64,000 bases of DNA, from the NCBI GenBank assembly GCA_002197995.1, contig NGZR01000002.1, positions 1,612,001-1,676,000 on the forward strand, in the 5' to 3' direction. Each line of letters opens with the position of its first letter. Positions within the stretch are counted from its first letter, which is position 1. Under the pieces are notes generated by a model. It did no database searches. It was not told where the DNA came from and worked only from the letters and a program-made list of their open reading frames with translations. A program made the position numbers and the translations under genes. Shown here in pieces: positions 1 to 12,028 of the stretch. This DNA is from Gaeumannomyces sp. JS-464. Its lineage: Eukaryota; Ascomycota; Sordariomycetes; Magnaporthales; Magnaporthaceae.

Positions 1-2534
1 TTCCAGCCGTGCGCTTCGCGCGCCGTTTCGGGGGTAGGGAGGCGATGCTGGCGTTTATCAATCGGGCTAACGTGGCGCAAATCAGGGCTGTTTGGCTTTA
101 TTTGCGCGTAAAGCTCGCGATTATCTTTTCCGCGGCCGCTGCGGCCGACCTGGGGGTCGGGCCATTAAGCCGGGGGGAGGTGGGAGGGCGCTGTAGCACG
201 TGGGGGGCTTGGGGAAAGGGTAAGGCTGGGGCTGGGGGAGGGGTGTCGTTAGGGTGTACGGTAGGGGGGGAAGGGAAAGGGGCATTTGTGTCGGTGCCGA
301 CGCCGTGGAGGTCTTCCTGGCCCTGTTCAGGCCTTGTCGGGTGTTGCGCGTTTCGCAACGGGACGGCGTATTTGCGTGCATGTGCGCTAAAAAGCTTGAG
401 GGCTGGTGCGGCAGCGCCGCGCTCCTCCGGGCCGAGAGGCCCTTAAGGAGAGCGTGCGCCACCCTGTTGGCTGAGGGGGGGGCGTTGGCAACGGCATGGT
501 GCCGTCGCCAGCGCCGTTGGCAGGCGTGCTGCTGGTATTGGGTCGCTGGATTGGCGGGTGTTAAGGATTTGTATGCAATTTGGCAGTGTGCACTAACAGC
601 GCAATGCCAAGAATTGGTGGATTCGAGGAAGGTGGGGTGGATGGCTGAAGGTGGGGCGGACGGAGACTTTTTGACATTAGCTGTACCTGAATAACGATGC
701 ATTCTTCTTTACTGCTCCATCTGCCTTCGCCCATCCATCTCGAGTGTTGGTCAAGTCACTCACCAAGGGCCGCCAGCTTTCCTCCAACAGCGCCAGCAGA
801 CCATGCTACCAATCTAGCCAACCACCCTGCGTCAGGGATGTTGGTTGACAGCAAGAAGACAATCTCACTTGCACCACGTGTTCTCCCGAGGTGCTGATGG
901 TAGCTCGAATAAAAACTCCACTTGTGCATCACCCAAACTCTCGTGTCAATGAGCCTGGTTCGTGCACTTTTACTTCCCTTGCACCTCAGGCCATCACGTG
1001 ACGTCGCCACCCGATAATACCTCCTAACGGAAACGACGGCGAATCCCACGACATCGTCGACGGTTTCGGGAATGGATCTCATACCAAAGTCAACGGCCTT
1101 CCGGTGGCAGACGTATGTTCCTGGTTAAAGAAAGAAAGAAAAAAATGGAGAGAATTACCTCGTAACGTTGGATCTAATATCTTCACATCCGAGCCAGGAT
1201 ACTCAAGAGTCTTCACATCCGAGCAAGGGCGCCTGAGATGTAGGCTTTGAAGGCGAGTGCTTTTTTTGGTAGATTTCTTTCAGAGGTCGGACACGTGTGA
1301 CTTGGACTGGCAACCCCAAGTCACGCAGCCCCTGAATCGACGGGAAGGGCCTCGCCACCCCCCCCCCCCCCCCCCCCAACCCCTCAACACGACAGCCACC
1401 CAGGGCTCAACTATGTGAGCACGACAAAACTTCGTCTGCGGCCGGCTGAACAGCCCAGGTCAAAAATCCGCCGTGCTACCCACCACTCCAAATCAGGGGT
1501 AAGGCGACCGACCCTCCTAGGTACCGTGCAAATGAGTATGTAGAGCATGAGCAGAGTAGCAGGAGAAAAGGAAGGCGGACAAGGAGAGGAAAAAAAAAGA
1601 AAGAAAAAAAGTGGTCCCCGAATGTGCTGCAGTGATGTCCCGAGCCCGTCCATCCCGCATCTCATCCCGTCGCTACCTAGGCCGCGTAAACTTGACAGCC
1701 CCCCACCGTGACGTCGACATGGCATAGTATCTATCACCAGCGCCACGCCGAGGTCGCCGTACCGATACGCGCCCAGTCTTGTCCCCGGGAGAGGGGGTTT
1801 CGCTGAAACTTGTAGATTTACCTCCGAGCCCCGAGCCCGAGGCTGGCACGCCCGCCCGTCGTGACTCTCGGGGGGAGGTATTGGTCTAAGCAGCGGTCCT
1901 TGTCGACCGTCAGCAGCAGACGACCGCCGTGCATGATTGGCGCTCGGAAGTGGGAGCATGGGTCCGCCGCAGAGTCCTAGCGGCACCAAGTCCAGCCCTT
2001 GTCCCGTCAGCGGGGGGCGATCGGCTGGTGTGGCCGCTATCGCCAGGGGTGCCCATGGTGCTACCACCCGGGCCGAGCGGGCAGCTAAGGGGCCTCGTCA
2101 GGTCTTTCGTGGCTACGGCGCATTCTTTGCCGCGACTATGAGGGAACACCAGCGCCTCGGCCTCGTACTCCCTCCTTGACAAATTGCTGAGCCTACATGC
2201 CGCACTGGCAACTTCGCCGCTTGTCTCGTGTGTCGAACTTGTTCGCCAAATGCACTAGGCGGAGCCCGGCACGTGTATCGTGGTTCTTGCGGTTAGGAAG
2301 ATTTACTCCAGGCACCACTTTCCAATGGAGCTGAAACATTGTGGAGGTCTGGGATGTCTTTTGGAGGGCACGGGTGAAAGAGCTCCAAACTTTTCGCTCT
2401 GTTAGTCCGCATGTCTCCTCTCGGACCCCCTATTTCCAGTATTGACTAGAAGTACATCATAAAGTTAAATCATAATCATGAGCCATAAGTAATCAAAATT
2501 GCCCAAACGCAAGTTGGCCATGTAGACCAAATGC
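1..2534. other. Gene-free left end
   Basis: No reading frame here resembles a known family or has convincing coding character. Visible structure is limited to a run of 20 C at 1358-1377, two copies of a 14-base direct repeat (CTTCACATCCGAGC) about 28 bases apart near 1183 and 1211, and short A-rich stretches near 1120 and 1590. The last few hundred bases probably hold the 3' flank of the MFS gene on the minus strand. Confidence 0.5.
1358..1377. repeat. Poly-C/G tract, 20 bases
   Basis: An uninterrupted run of 20 C on the plus strand, the longest G/C homopolymer in the window. Such runs are unstable in replication and hard to sequence, so its exact length is uncertain. Confidence 0.9.
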
Positions 2535-4373
2535 TCAAAGCGCAGCCTTGCCTCTCGACTCAAACGGAAGCAGTAAAACGATGACGCCTGCGGCGAGGAA
2601 GAGAGCTCCGCTGGTGTAGACAGGAGCCGCCGTCTTCAGGTCGGCAAACATGGCGACGATGGGCTGCAAGGAGTGGTAAAAAGAGTTTGTCAGCACCATG
2701 AAGGCAGCACAGCACAAGAGAAGGTGACCGACTCACAGCCATGATGCCAAAAATGCGGTTCGACGTGGCAGCGAGGGCGTTGCCGGTCCCGCGCTCCGGC
2801 GTAGGAAAAAGTTCCGGCGTGTAGCCGTACAAAACGGCATACATGACGTTGCTAGCAAAGTTGAAGCCGCAGTTCCAGCCCAGCAGCGCATCACTCCTGA
2901 CCGCCGTCGTGCTGCCGTAGAGGAAGACGCCCGTCAGCGCCGTGCTGATGGACAGGGCGCCCTTGCGGCCGATCCGGGGCACCTCGACCAGCAGGCCGCC
3001 CAGAAGGGCGCCGGGCACTCCCAGAACGGCGATGATGAGGCTGTTGCGGTATGTGATGTATGTGCTGCCGTCGCCAAAGTCGGTGCCGCGCGTCTGTTGG
3101 ATGAAGGGCAGGAAGGCGTTGTAGAGCGGGTAGGCCAGGCCGATGAGGGCCCATATAGCCATGATGAGCCCCGTGCTGAGGGCGAGGCGGGGTGACGAGA
3201 AGAGGGCCTTGACCTGGTTCGAGTCGAGGCGCTCAACGAGGTGGCGCTTGACGGCGGTCGCGGCGCTCGTGTTGGCCACGTAGCCCTCGGGCTCGCAGGC
3301 TTTGAGGTGCTCCAAAGTTAGTGGCGTCGTTTTGCCGTTGCGGCGGGCGACCTCGTGCACGATGCGGACGGCCTCCTCGTCGCGGCCGCGGCCCATAAGG
3401 TACTTTGGCGACTCGTAAATGGTAAACAGTAGGAAGCGGATAAGGAACATGAGCAACGTGAGGCCGCCCATAGTGATGACAAAATAGCGCCAGCCCATGT
3501 TCTGCTCCTTGGTGCAGGTACCTCCGTCCACCTGCTTGGCCTGGCAGCTCAAGTTCCCCAGCAGCGGCCAGGCAATAAGGGTGGCGACGACCTGGGCGAT
3601 TGCCAGTCGACCGACAGGACGGTCAGGAGGTACTGGTGAGTGCCCGGCAGAAACTCGAGGAATATGGCCGAATCGACGGGGAGATTACCGCCAACGCCGA
3701 ACGACCACAGGGCGGCAAAGGAGCCGATGGCAGCAAAGTTGGGGGCGCCTGCGGCGATCATGCCCCAGACGGCGGTCAGGCCGAGCGTGAGATTGAAGGC
3801 CAGCTTCCGGCCGAAGACATCACAGCCAAACCCCCACTTGCATTCTGGTGTCAGGATTGTCAAGGGACATGGTGTTTTGCCGCAGCGCTGGCCGCCAAGG
3901 CTTGACTTACAAAAACGGCGCCGGCCAGGAGACCAATGTTCTGGGCTAGCGACAGCAGAGGCGGGCGGCTCGGGCCGAACTCGTAGACGATTGGCGTGAA
4001 GATGAGAGACGTGACAATGGGCCACAGGTTGTCGCTGGCCCAGCCGAAGCCGACGACGATGAATAGCTGCCATTGGTACCACCCCATACCAATGTCTTGG
4101 ATCTAGTACGCATGTAGTGTGTCAGTAGCCAGCCACTCCGCCTCTTTCTTCAGCCGCCCGACGCCTGGCGGTCCACAATGGGGCCCGGCACCGCGGAACA
4201 TTTGGAGCTGGGCGCACTGCTCGGTTGAGGACCCGGGCCTTGGCCTCGTAGACGGGATCCAGCGCTCCCTTGGGGATGATGGCGACGTCGTTGGCGCCCA
4301 GCGCGACCTCGCTCGGCGCGGGCGAGGCATCCCCGGGCTTCTCCTGCTTCTCAGGGTCCTCGACCGAAGCCAT
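2535..4373 (-). CDS. Major facilitator superfamily transporter (sugar/SV2-like)
   Basis: Integral membrane transporter of the MFS; substrate unknown. Four exons on the minus strand: 4218-4373, 3911-4102, 2737-3836 and 2535-2663, with GT-AG introns of 115, 74 and 73 bases. Exon 1 gives a cytosolic N-terminus (MASVEDPEKQ...). Exon 2 holds the first membrane segment (GMGWYQWQLFIVVGFGWASD). Exon 3 has the loop motif GCDVFGRK, a form of the MFS D-x-x-G-R-K signature, and the motif YESPKYLMGRG typical of the sugar-transporter branch. The last exon ends in a hydrophobic segment and ESRGKAAL. The frame breaks near 3602: one base, probably a G after TGG, is missing between LSVDW and AIAQVV, and the hydrophobic protein continues in the next frame. 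I read this as an assembly indel; a recent pseudogene is the alternative. Corrected length is about 525 residues, usual for the family. It is divergent from the nucleoside hydrolase gene with 821 bases between them. Confidence 0.88.
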
Positions 4374-5194
4374 TGTGTGCTGCTGATGTCAACCTTGGGC
4401 GGGGGAATAGAAGATGCAAGATTGGAAAGGCTGGCGGGCTGGCTGCGGGGGACGCCCAGGTGATGGCGCTCAGACGTCCGCCTGCCTATAAAAACTGCAT
4501 CGAAGCTTTTGCGCGACGTAGCACGCCCTCTTGTTTCTCGGGCGCCCGTTCTTTTGCTGCTGGCGTCGTACTTGCACCGGGTGGCGTAATCGGTCGCACC
4601 GATGCTGATTGGATTCCCGTCACGCTCTGAGGTTGTGCATGGTGAGCCTGTAGCCTCCCAGTTGGCTCATGCCCTGCTGGGTGCCACCATTCGGGATTGG
4701 GCTGGGCGTGCTGTCCGCATGTCGTCATTGGACATGAGGTGGGCACCTATCCGCTGCTGAGCTGCGACAGAGAAGGTGCGGTCCGACCAGGGCCAACCGA
4801 CAACTCGTTAGTTAGCCTTTGGCTGCGAACGCGAGGGGTTACAGGTTAAGCAGGCGCATCCCTGGGATCAGCATCTCCCAACCCCGACAAGCACGACCAC
4901 CAAGCACGTGCGACCTCAGACAGGATACCAGCAACTCCCGTCTGGGGCTTGCGTGGTTTTCTATCGGGGTGGTATCCGCAACGTTACCAATCTGCTCACC
5001 GCTCCAAGAAACTTTGATGCCGATGATAACTCGGGCGGACAGCATCGGGATGGGGCTTCCTCGACCCCGCTCACCTCGGCCGAGATGCGATATCGGCAAA
5101 TGGAGGGGTTGATAAAAGCGCCCCCTCCCTGCCCGCCGTTTCCTAGGTTGCCGCACGACCATCGTCGCACAACGCCCTGCAGACTGCGCAGCAA
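4374..5194. promoter_or_regulatory. Shared upstream region of the divergent transporter and nucleoside hydrolase genes
   Basis: The two flanking genes start outward from this 821-base stretch, so it should contain both promoters. A TATA-like GATAAAAG lies near 5110, about 85 bases before the hydrolase ATG, and a CTATAAAAA lies near 4487. No coding frame is convincing. Assignment as a bidirectional promoter is inference from gene orientation. Confidence 0.45.
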
Positions 5195-6297
5195 ATGTTG
5201 CACAATCTCTGGGGCGCCTCTGCTGCGCGCCTCCTGCTCCTGCTCGGCCTCCTCCTGGTCGTGCTGTGCCCCGCCTCCGCGGCGGGGAAGAGCCTCATCA
5301 TCGACACGGACATCTTCAGCGACTGCGATGACACTGGCGCGCTGCTCCTGGCCGCGACGTCGCCCAACGTGACGCTCCTCGCGTCAACGTCAATGTCCGC
5401 TCCTCATACTCGGCGCTCGCCGCCTCGGCGATCCTCGCCCACTATGGCCAGGGCAGCGTCCCTATTGGCGCCCGCCGGCCCCTGACCAGCGACATCTTCA
5501 TCGACAAGTTCTTCTACTCGCTCGGTGAGTTCACGAGCAAGGTCGCCTACCACTGGCGCAGCAACGCCACCCTGCTCCCCTGGGACGGCGGCGCCGAGCA
5601 GTCGGAGGACCCCGTGGCTCTGTACCGCAGGCTGCTCGCCGCCGCCGCCGACGGCAGCGTGACGGTCGCGTCGGTCGGCTTCCTCGCCAACCTGTCGGCC
5701 CTGCTCAACTCGACGGCCGCCGACGGCCACTCGCCGCTCTCGGGCCCCGAGCTCGTCGCCGCAAAGGTGGCCGAGCTCGTCGTCATGGGCGGCCAGTACC
5801 CGTCGGGCCGCGAGTTCAACTTCTTCGGCGACGACGCCTCCCACGCCGCCCACGTCGTGCACAGCTGGCCCGGCCGCATCGTCTACTCGGGCGCCGAGCT
5901 CGGCGCCAGCGTCTTCTCGGGCGGCCCGCTGATGGAGCGCGGCCCGCCCTCGGACCCCGTCCGCGCCGCCTACCGCTACTACACGTACGGCAAGCCGAGG
6001 GAGTCGTGGGACCCCCTGACCATCCTCTACGCGACCGGCGGGCTGGGCGACACGTTCGAGTACGGGGCCGAGAGCGGCTTCAACCGCGTCAACGCCACCG
6101 ACGGCTCCAACCAGTGGATCGCGGACCCGTCGGTCACGACGCAGCGCTGGCTCAAGCTCAAGGTCAGCAATGCCACTGCTGCCGCCACGCTGGACCGCTT
6201 GTATCTGAGCGCCGCTGAGCGCTGGGCAGCCACCGCGTCGCCATCTGGGGACAGTCGTCGACGTGCTCTGCCCTCTGGTGGGAAGAGAGAGCTGTGA
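5195..6297 (+). CDS. Secreted inosine/uridine-preferring nucleoside hydrolase family protein
   Basis: Predicted to cleave the N-glycosidic bond of nucleosides outside the cell or in the secretory path. Residues 1-30 form a signal peptide (ARLLLLLGLLLVVLCPASAA). The calcium- and ribose-binding Asp cluster follows: D37-T-D39 and D43-C-D45-D46. Further family blocks are VASVGFLANLSALL, ELVVMGGQYPSG with EFNFFGDD, and SWDPLTILYA near the end, where the Asp keeps the metal-ligand position but Trp stands where bacterial and protozoan enzymes have His. Several N-x-S/T sites fit secretion. No intron is visible. The frame breaks at about 5381-5383, where one base is missing between TLLA and VNVNVRSSYSALA; the rest is open to the stop. 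Corrected length is about 367 residues, normal for the family. An indel error is more likely than a true break. Confidence 0.88.
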
Positions 6298-7900
6298 GGA
6301 CTGGAAACCAAGGCTGGACAGGCTGTTGTGCTTGCTCCGAAAATGTTTGCAAGATGCCGGCACTTGGAATGATATTACCAAGGGCAGGAGATCCCCCTAC
6401 CTCCTACACCGTCTCCTTTGTTCTCTAGAAACATATGAAGCAATCGATTAGTCTACTTACCGCACACGCTCATTGGCAACTCGTCCCACTGTGCCTGCAC
6501 GACTCTGAGAATCTTGCCCATGTTAGGGTCAAAAGACCTGCCAAGTAAAACTACCAGAAGAGATGAGGAAAGAACGCCAATATATAAGTAGATAGGTAGG
6601 TAGGTCTTGTGCAAGGACAGGACTAAGCGTCAAGGCAGAGCGGCAAGGGCACGGGCGAGCAGCTCCAGTTCAAGAGACTGCAAAGACACCAGCAACCCTG
6701 GTTCGAGCAGTTCAGAAATCACGAAGCAAGCAGCACACCACACACTCACACAGGTTACGAATGCGGAGAGGCAGTTACTTTTCAACCGGTTGTCTTCTGT
6801 CTCTGATGGGAGCTGTCCTTTACTATCCTCATTTGGTCTTTCAACACAAAATCCGCCCACTGTAACAGGACCGGTGAACCAAGTCGAAAGAAAAAAAAAA
6901 CAAGACAACAGTTTGTGTGTTGGCATGTCCAAGCCCAGAAGGAAAAAAAAAAAAAAAGAAAAAAAAGAAAACAGGGAGTGAGAAGAAGACGCAAGCTGCG
7001 GGTGAGTAGTTGCAAAGTGTATGCGAGCGATGTGATTTCGTCGGCGGCGGTGGCGGCGGTGGCGGCGGTGGTGAAAAAGGATGTTGCGGGCGCGAACCCA
7101 TTGTAGCAGATTGTGTCTTCCCTCCCTTTCTTTGTGTTCCAGCTTGTGTGGTTGCTGTCCATTTTGCCCCCAAAAACACCTTTGAAAAAAAAAATTCCCC
7201 GAGAAAAAAAAATCGGCAAAATAAAGGAGACGAGTGTACCAGTTGCATGTGTGCGTTCTGCTCCTTCCTGTAAAGAACCAAATCCAGTGTTTTCCCCTTT
7301 CCTTTTCCACGCCCCCTTCGAGATAAGTCAAGACAGAAACATGATAACAGATGGAGGTAAAAATAGAGAAAACAGACAAGGGACCGCCATGATATCCCCG
7401 CATCCCGGGGAGTGGGCAGAATAAACTTGTCAAGAAGAGGGACGAAAGCGAGGTTGGTTCTGTCCTCGTTGTATAACCTAGATATCCACGGCCAAACAAT
7501 CGCCAAGACGCCAGCCAAAGGGGGTCATCCAGATCAGGCCGTGAACAGAACATGGGACACATGGTAGACTCTCGGGGGGCATGGGCATGTGTGGGTTTCA
7601 TAATGTTAAGAAAACAATAAACCAATGTGCGAGACACAATCCGGCGACGTTTGTCGGCTCGGCGCTCGAAGAAAATTATGCCCAATGATGGTCCCGATTA
7701 AGAATAAGCAGCAAGTGTAGAGCCTTTCCCGACAAGAAGAGGTTAAGAATCAACAGAAAAATGGGTATCAATCAATCGACAAGAAAATAAGAGATGAGAG
7801 GCCGTGGTAGGAATAGTAGTTGGTCGGGGGCGAGGTCGCGTCAAGGTGTGCATAGGCGAAATGTGGTAGCGTATATGGCGATTGTGTCAGTCATGGTGCT
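6298..7900. other. Intergenic region between convergent genes
   Basis: The hydrolase (+) and RasGEF (-) genes converge here, so both 3' ends lie in it. It contains A-rich purine tracts near 6890-6970 and 7180-7215, a GGCGGCGGT-type microsatellite at about 7040-7075, and GGTAG repeats near 6595. Long open frames on the minus strand owe their length to these simple repeats and are not believable genes. Confidence 0.5.
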
Positions 7901-10900
7901 TCAAGCGACGGTCGTGTTGCTGCTGGAGGCGCCGCGCATCCAGCCAAAGTAGTCGGTCCTCGCGGGCGGGTCCTTGGCCACCGGGGTCGCGAGCGCCGAC
8001 GTGGACCCGACGGCGCCGGCCGTGACGACCGAGAGGAGGCCGTTGCCGACGGCGCTCCCGCCGGCGCTGCCGGAGCCGCCCGCCGAGAGCGAGCCCGACG
8101 GCGCGCGCAGCACCTGCTGCGTCGTCTCGCGCGGCTCCAGCAGCAGGCTCTTGCGGTAGTACGACACCTGGACGTTGCTGCCGGGCACCTCGAGCTCGCG
8201 CACCCGCACGATCTGCGCCTGCAGCCACTCCTGCATGTCGGGCACCTCGGTGAGCCGGTACGGGATCTGGAACCGCTGCAGCTCGCCGATGATCCTGGCC
8301 GTGCGCGTGTGCTTGTCAAAGTTGACCACGGTGAGACCACTGCCGCCCTCGCTGCCGTCCGAGCCTGTCAGCTGCTTGGTCGACGGGTTGCCAATGTCGA
8401 CAAAGGTGAGGTCGGTGAGGAACATGCCCAGGAAGGGCAGGCAGGGAGGGACGTGGTCGTGGAGGCGTCCGCGCAGAACCTTGTTGTTCTGCGAGGGCTC
8501 GACAACGGCCTGCATCTGCTTGAGCAGCTCGCGCCGGCGGGCCGACACAAACTCCCAGGTCCTCCGGAGGCGAGTGATTGTGGAGCTGTTGAGGCTGCAG
8601 ATGATGGCCATCAGGGCGTCGTAATTGTTCAGCTCGAGGCACTGGTGGGCGATCTTGATCCACTGCTTGATGACGGTCGCGCGCTTCTTGACCTCGCCGT
8701 AGTGGAGGATGGTGTCAGCCACCAGGTTGGAGAGGTCCGTCGACAGACTCGACATGGCCTTGACGTTCGGGGCACCAATGCCGCCCTTCTTCATCCACTG
8801 CGAGCCCAGCAGCTCCTCAGGCATCATGGAGCAGAAGTGGCCCATCTGCTTGATGGTGAGCTGGCGCGCAAACTCTTGAGGATCAAAGTCGAGGATGGTG
8901 GGGCAGCTGCCGCCGTTCTTCCAGTTTGCCAGCGCGTGGGCCTGGCTCTTGGTCAGAATCGGGGGCGGCAGGGGAGTGTCGGCAGGTATGTAGCCGGCGA
9001 TGGCCGTGTTGGTCTTGCCCATTGAGGACGCCTGGCGAGGGACCAGGACATCATCCGACGACACCCGCTGAGTGAGCCTGAGCAGGTTGGCGGCGGCCGT
9101 GGGCAGCACGGCGCTGAGCTTGAAGTTCGCGAACGGCTCGATGATGGTCAGCGCCTCCTGGTCCGTCTCGTGTCGCCAGTACGATTCCATCCAGCCTTTG
9201 AAAGCGTTGTACACGCGCATGCGGACCGGAGTCGCCATGTGCGGTGACTCGGCCACGTAGTCGAACCGATCGACCAGGCTCTCGGCGAGTTCCACGGGCG
9301 TGCAGAAGAGTCTGAACGTCAGGTAGAAAGTCGAGACAAACATGGCGTCGGGCGTAGACTCGTGCGTGGTCAGGCGCTCGACAAGCGCAGGCAGCGAACC
9401 GCCCGTGACCTGGCCTTCCTTGTTGAACATGAGCTCGTGTGCGAACGTCTTCTCCAACAGCTTAGACTCGACGTCCTCCACCTCTTCAGCGCCGGCTACA
9501 GCGTTGCTGAGATCCGAAAAGGACGGCTTGTTCGCGAGGGCCAAGTCCGGTGTGGTCGCACGTGTTGATGTCTGGGACACGAGGCTGGACTCCGAGTCTC
9601 GGCTCAGATATGTGCTACCTGTACCAGTGCTCGAGGCAGTCGTAATGCTCTCCGATCGGAAGGATGAGTGGTACTCGCTATCGTGGCCCGCCGAGTGCTC
9701 GGATGGGCTGTACTCGTCTTGCGTGAGCAGCGATGTGGACAGCTTGGGCAGCGGCGGTAGGACCGGCCTGAGCGAGACCACCGAGGATGCCATGCTTGAC
9801 GCCGCATCGTCGATGAGGGAAATCGGCCTCGAGGCCGGCGGGGAGGACTGGGATTGGGGCTGTGGCTGGGCCTCGTCCTCCTCCTCGTCCTCCGTAGGGC
9901 TGAGTTGAGGAACTTCGGGTAATGGCTTGTCGATGGCCGGGTGGGTGGGCGAACAGTTGGTGTGGGTGTCGTGGCAACGGGCAGAGCGGGCACCGGGGCC
10001 TCCTCGGAAACTTGGGATTCGGCGAAGCTCGACCTAGATGAGTTGAGGGGTATCGCCGTCGATGGCCTGCGGTCACTATCGTCGGCGGCGGCGATCTCCA
10101 GGAAGGTCAGGTCCATGTCCAGGCCCGATGCGCCATCCTCGAACTCGAACTCGAAATCGCCGATGCGCTCGATCAGCCACTTAGTCTTGGCCACGCACTC
10201 GCCGGTGGCGCGGACGCAGTCGGTGGCGGTGTAGAGCAGACGGCTGTTGTCGTGGGGCACCATGATGTCCTCGTCGTCGGGGCCATGGGCAGTCAGGACG
10301 TCTCGCGCGGTGAGCACAAGGTCTCGCAGGCGGTCGTACATGGCTGCACGGTGAAGCTCGAGCAGGTCTAGGCTCAGGTGGTTGTGGGCACACACGACGT
10401 CGATGACGACCAGCAGCTCGCCACCAGACGTGGCCGACTGCTTGATGGCGAGGGCCAGATGGGGGCGAGACTGCGACTGCAGATGAAGCCGTCCAATGAA
10501 GGAGCCGAGGTAGGACAGGAAGGTGTCATGGCCGTCGCTCAATCGCTGTGAGACGAGATTCTGCGGCCTCGAGAGCGGGGACGGGCCGGCCAGGGAGACA
10601 CGGTGCGATATCGTCGATGACAGTCGGTTCGCCAGGGCCGAATTGTTCTGAGACAGCCGGCGGGGATTTGTACCCGAGGTGGGCGAGAAGACGAGCGACT
10701 GCCGCCTGTTGTTGTTGTTGTTGTTGTTTGCGTTTGCCGGCGACAGCGCTGTTTGCTGTCCGTCGTCAATGGCGCTTAGCGCAGCCCCCGTTTGCTCCCG
10801 CCCCTCCAGCCTGCTCTTCGTCTCCTCGCGGTCATGTGCGCGGGAGGCTGCATCGCTAGCCTGGCGCGCCAGTCCCTGTTGGGACCCAAACGACCCAGAA

Positions 10901-12028
10901 TCCGCTGGTGGCGTTGGTGGCACGCTCGACTCTTCCAGAACGGTCGCCATAACGGTAACGGCGGGCGCCCGTGACCTCCTGTCGTCCTCGAGAATGTCGA
11001 GGAAGCGCGTGCCCTTGGTGACGATCTTGAATGCCTTGAGAATCATCTCGTCGACGATGTCGTTGACGTCCTCGCCCGGATCCGGTCGTTGCTGGTGCTC
11101 CTGTAACCTCTTGGCCGTCTTGACCAGCGACGAAAGCTCCGACAGCAGCGATTTGCGGCTGCGGCGCAGACCCTCATGGCGCTGGATGAGAGCCGACTCC
11201 CTTGTTAGGCAGTGTGTCCTCTCCTGTTTCCGGGTTGTTGGTTAGCATAAGAGCCGGAGGATTAAGCAATGCAAAACACCGTTCCGGAGAAATCAAGCCG
11301 CGGCCACATGGCCGTGTGTGTGGCAGCAGATCCGGCTGATATGGCGGTAAAACGAAGGCAAGTTGAAGGGGCGGGAAGCATACCAAGAGGTACCGCACGC
11401 CAGCGATAATGCCCTTCATGAATTCCTGGTTTCCAAAAATCTCGCTGTCGTTGACGGCTGTGCTCCTTAGCAAATCCCAGAAGTTGAGCAGGGCCTTGAG
11501 CAGGTTGCGCATCTCGTCCGGGTCGTAGGCCTCGCAGTAGTTGGTGGGCAGCCAGCCGCGCGCGCCAGACACCAGCAACGTGCCGTCGGCCCAGCCGTTG
11601 GTGTGTATGGAGTGGACCAGCACGACGTCCCCCTCGCTCAGCGGCAGCGTTACGGTCGAGTCGGACATGGTGTAGGTCGGCTGGAACTGGAAGAAGGCCC
11701 GCAAGAAGTTGTGGAAGACCGGCGGCGGTGGGCTAACCGCCGCCAGCAGATCTTCTTGCGAGCCATTAGGCGTCGCGGGCGGAGTCATGTGTGATTTCGC
11801 AGATCTCGAGTCGGCCGTGTCTGCCGTCGTGTTCGTTCGCGCGTTCGTGCTCGTGGATGCTGTTGCCGCGGACTCGAGGGCGGCGACAGCAGCGTTTCTA
11901 TGGTTGATGCGGGTGGAGGGAGAAGCGGCGCCATCGTCTTGCGCGGCGGCAGAGCGAGACGTCTTGTGTATTGCAAGGGGAGCCACCTGTAGGCTCGCTC
12001 GCATGGAATGGCTGTCGAGCATTACCAT
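7901..12028 (-). CDS. SH3-RasGEF guanine nucleotide exchange factor, Cdc25 type
   Basis: Predicted to load Ras with GTP at the plasma membrane, upstream of cAMP/PKA or MAPK signalling. Two exons: 11384-12028 and 7901-11223, joined by a 160-base intron with a GCTAACC branch site. Exon 1 carries an SH3 domain (about residues 108-168; RAFFQFQPTYT, then GARGWLPTNY). Exon 2 has a long Ser/Pro/Asn-rich region, a RasGEF-N motif (SLPALVERLTTHESTPD) and a full RasGEF catalytic domain (FDPQEFARQLTIKQMG, HQCLELNNYDALMAIICSLN, LPFLGMFLTDLTFVDIGNPS). The SH3 / RasGEF-N / RasGEF order is that of yeast Cdc25. The frame shifts once near 9938-9950 in a C-rich stretch, where one C appears to be missing before PAIDKPLPEVPQL. 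Corrected length is about 1320 residues. The ATG at 12028 is the first in frame; a second Met at codon 9 is also possible. Confidence 0.93.

Noticed and set aside
1411..2067. 218-codon open frame on the minus strand
   Set aside because: No motif, mixed composition and low-complexity pieces; another frame is equally open over part of it.
6700..6720. B-box-like GGTTCGAGC
   Set aside because: The 3' half of the box does not match and no A-box lies about 45 bases upstream.
6630..7685. 351-codon open frame on the minus strand
   Set aside because: Its length comes from poly-purine and GGC/GGT microsatellite DNA; the translation is dominated by Phe and repeat-derived residues.
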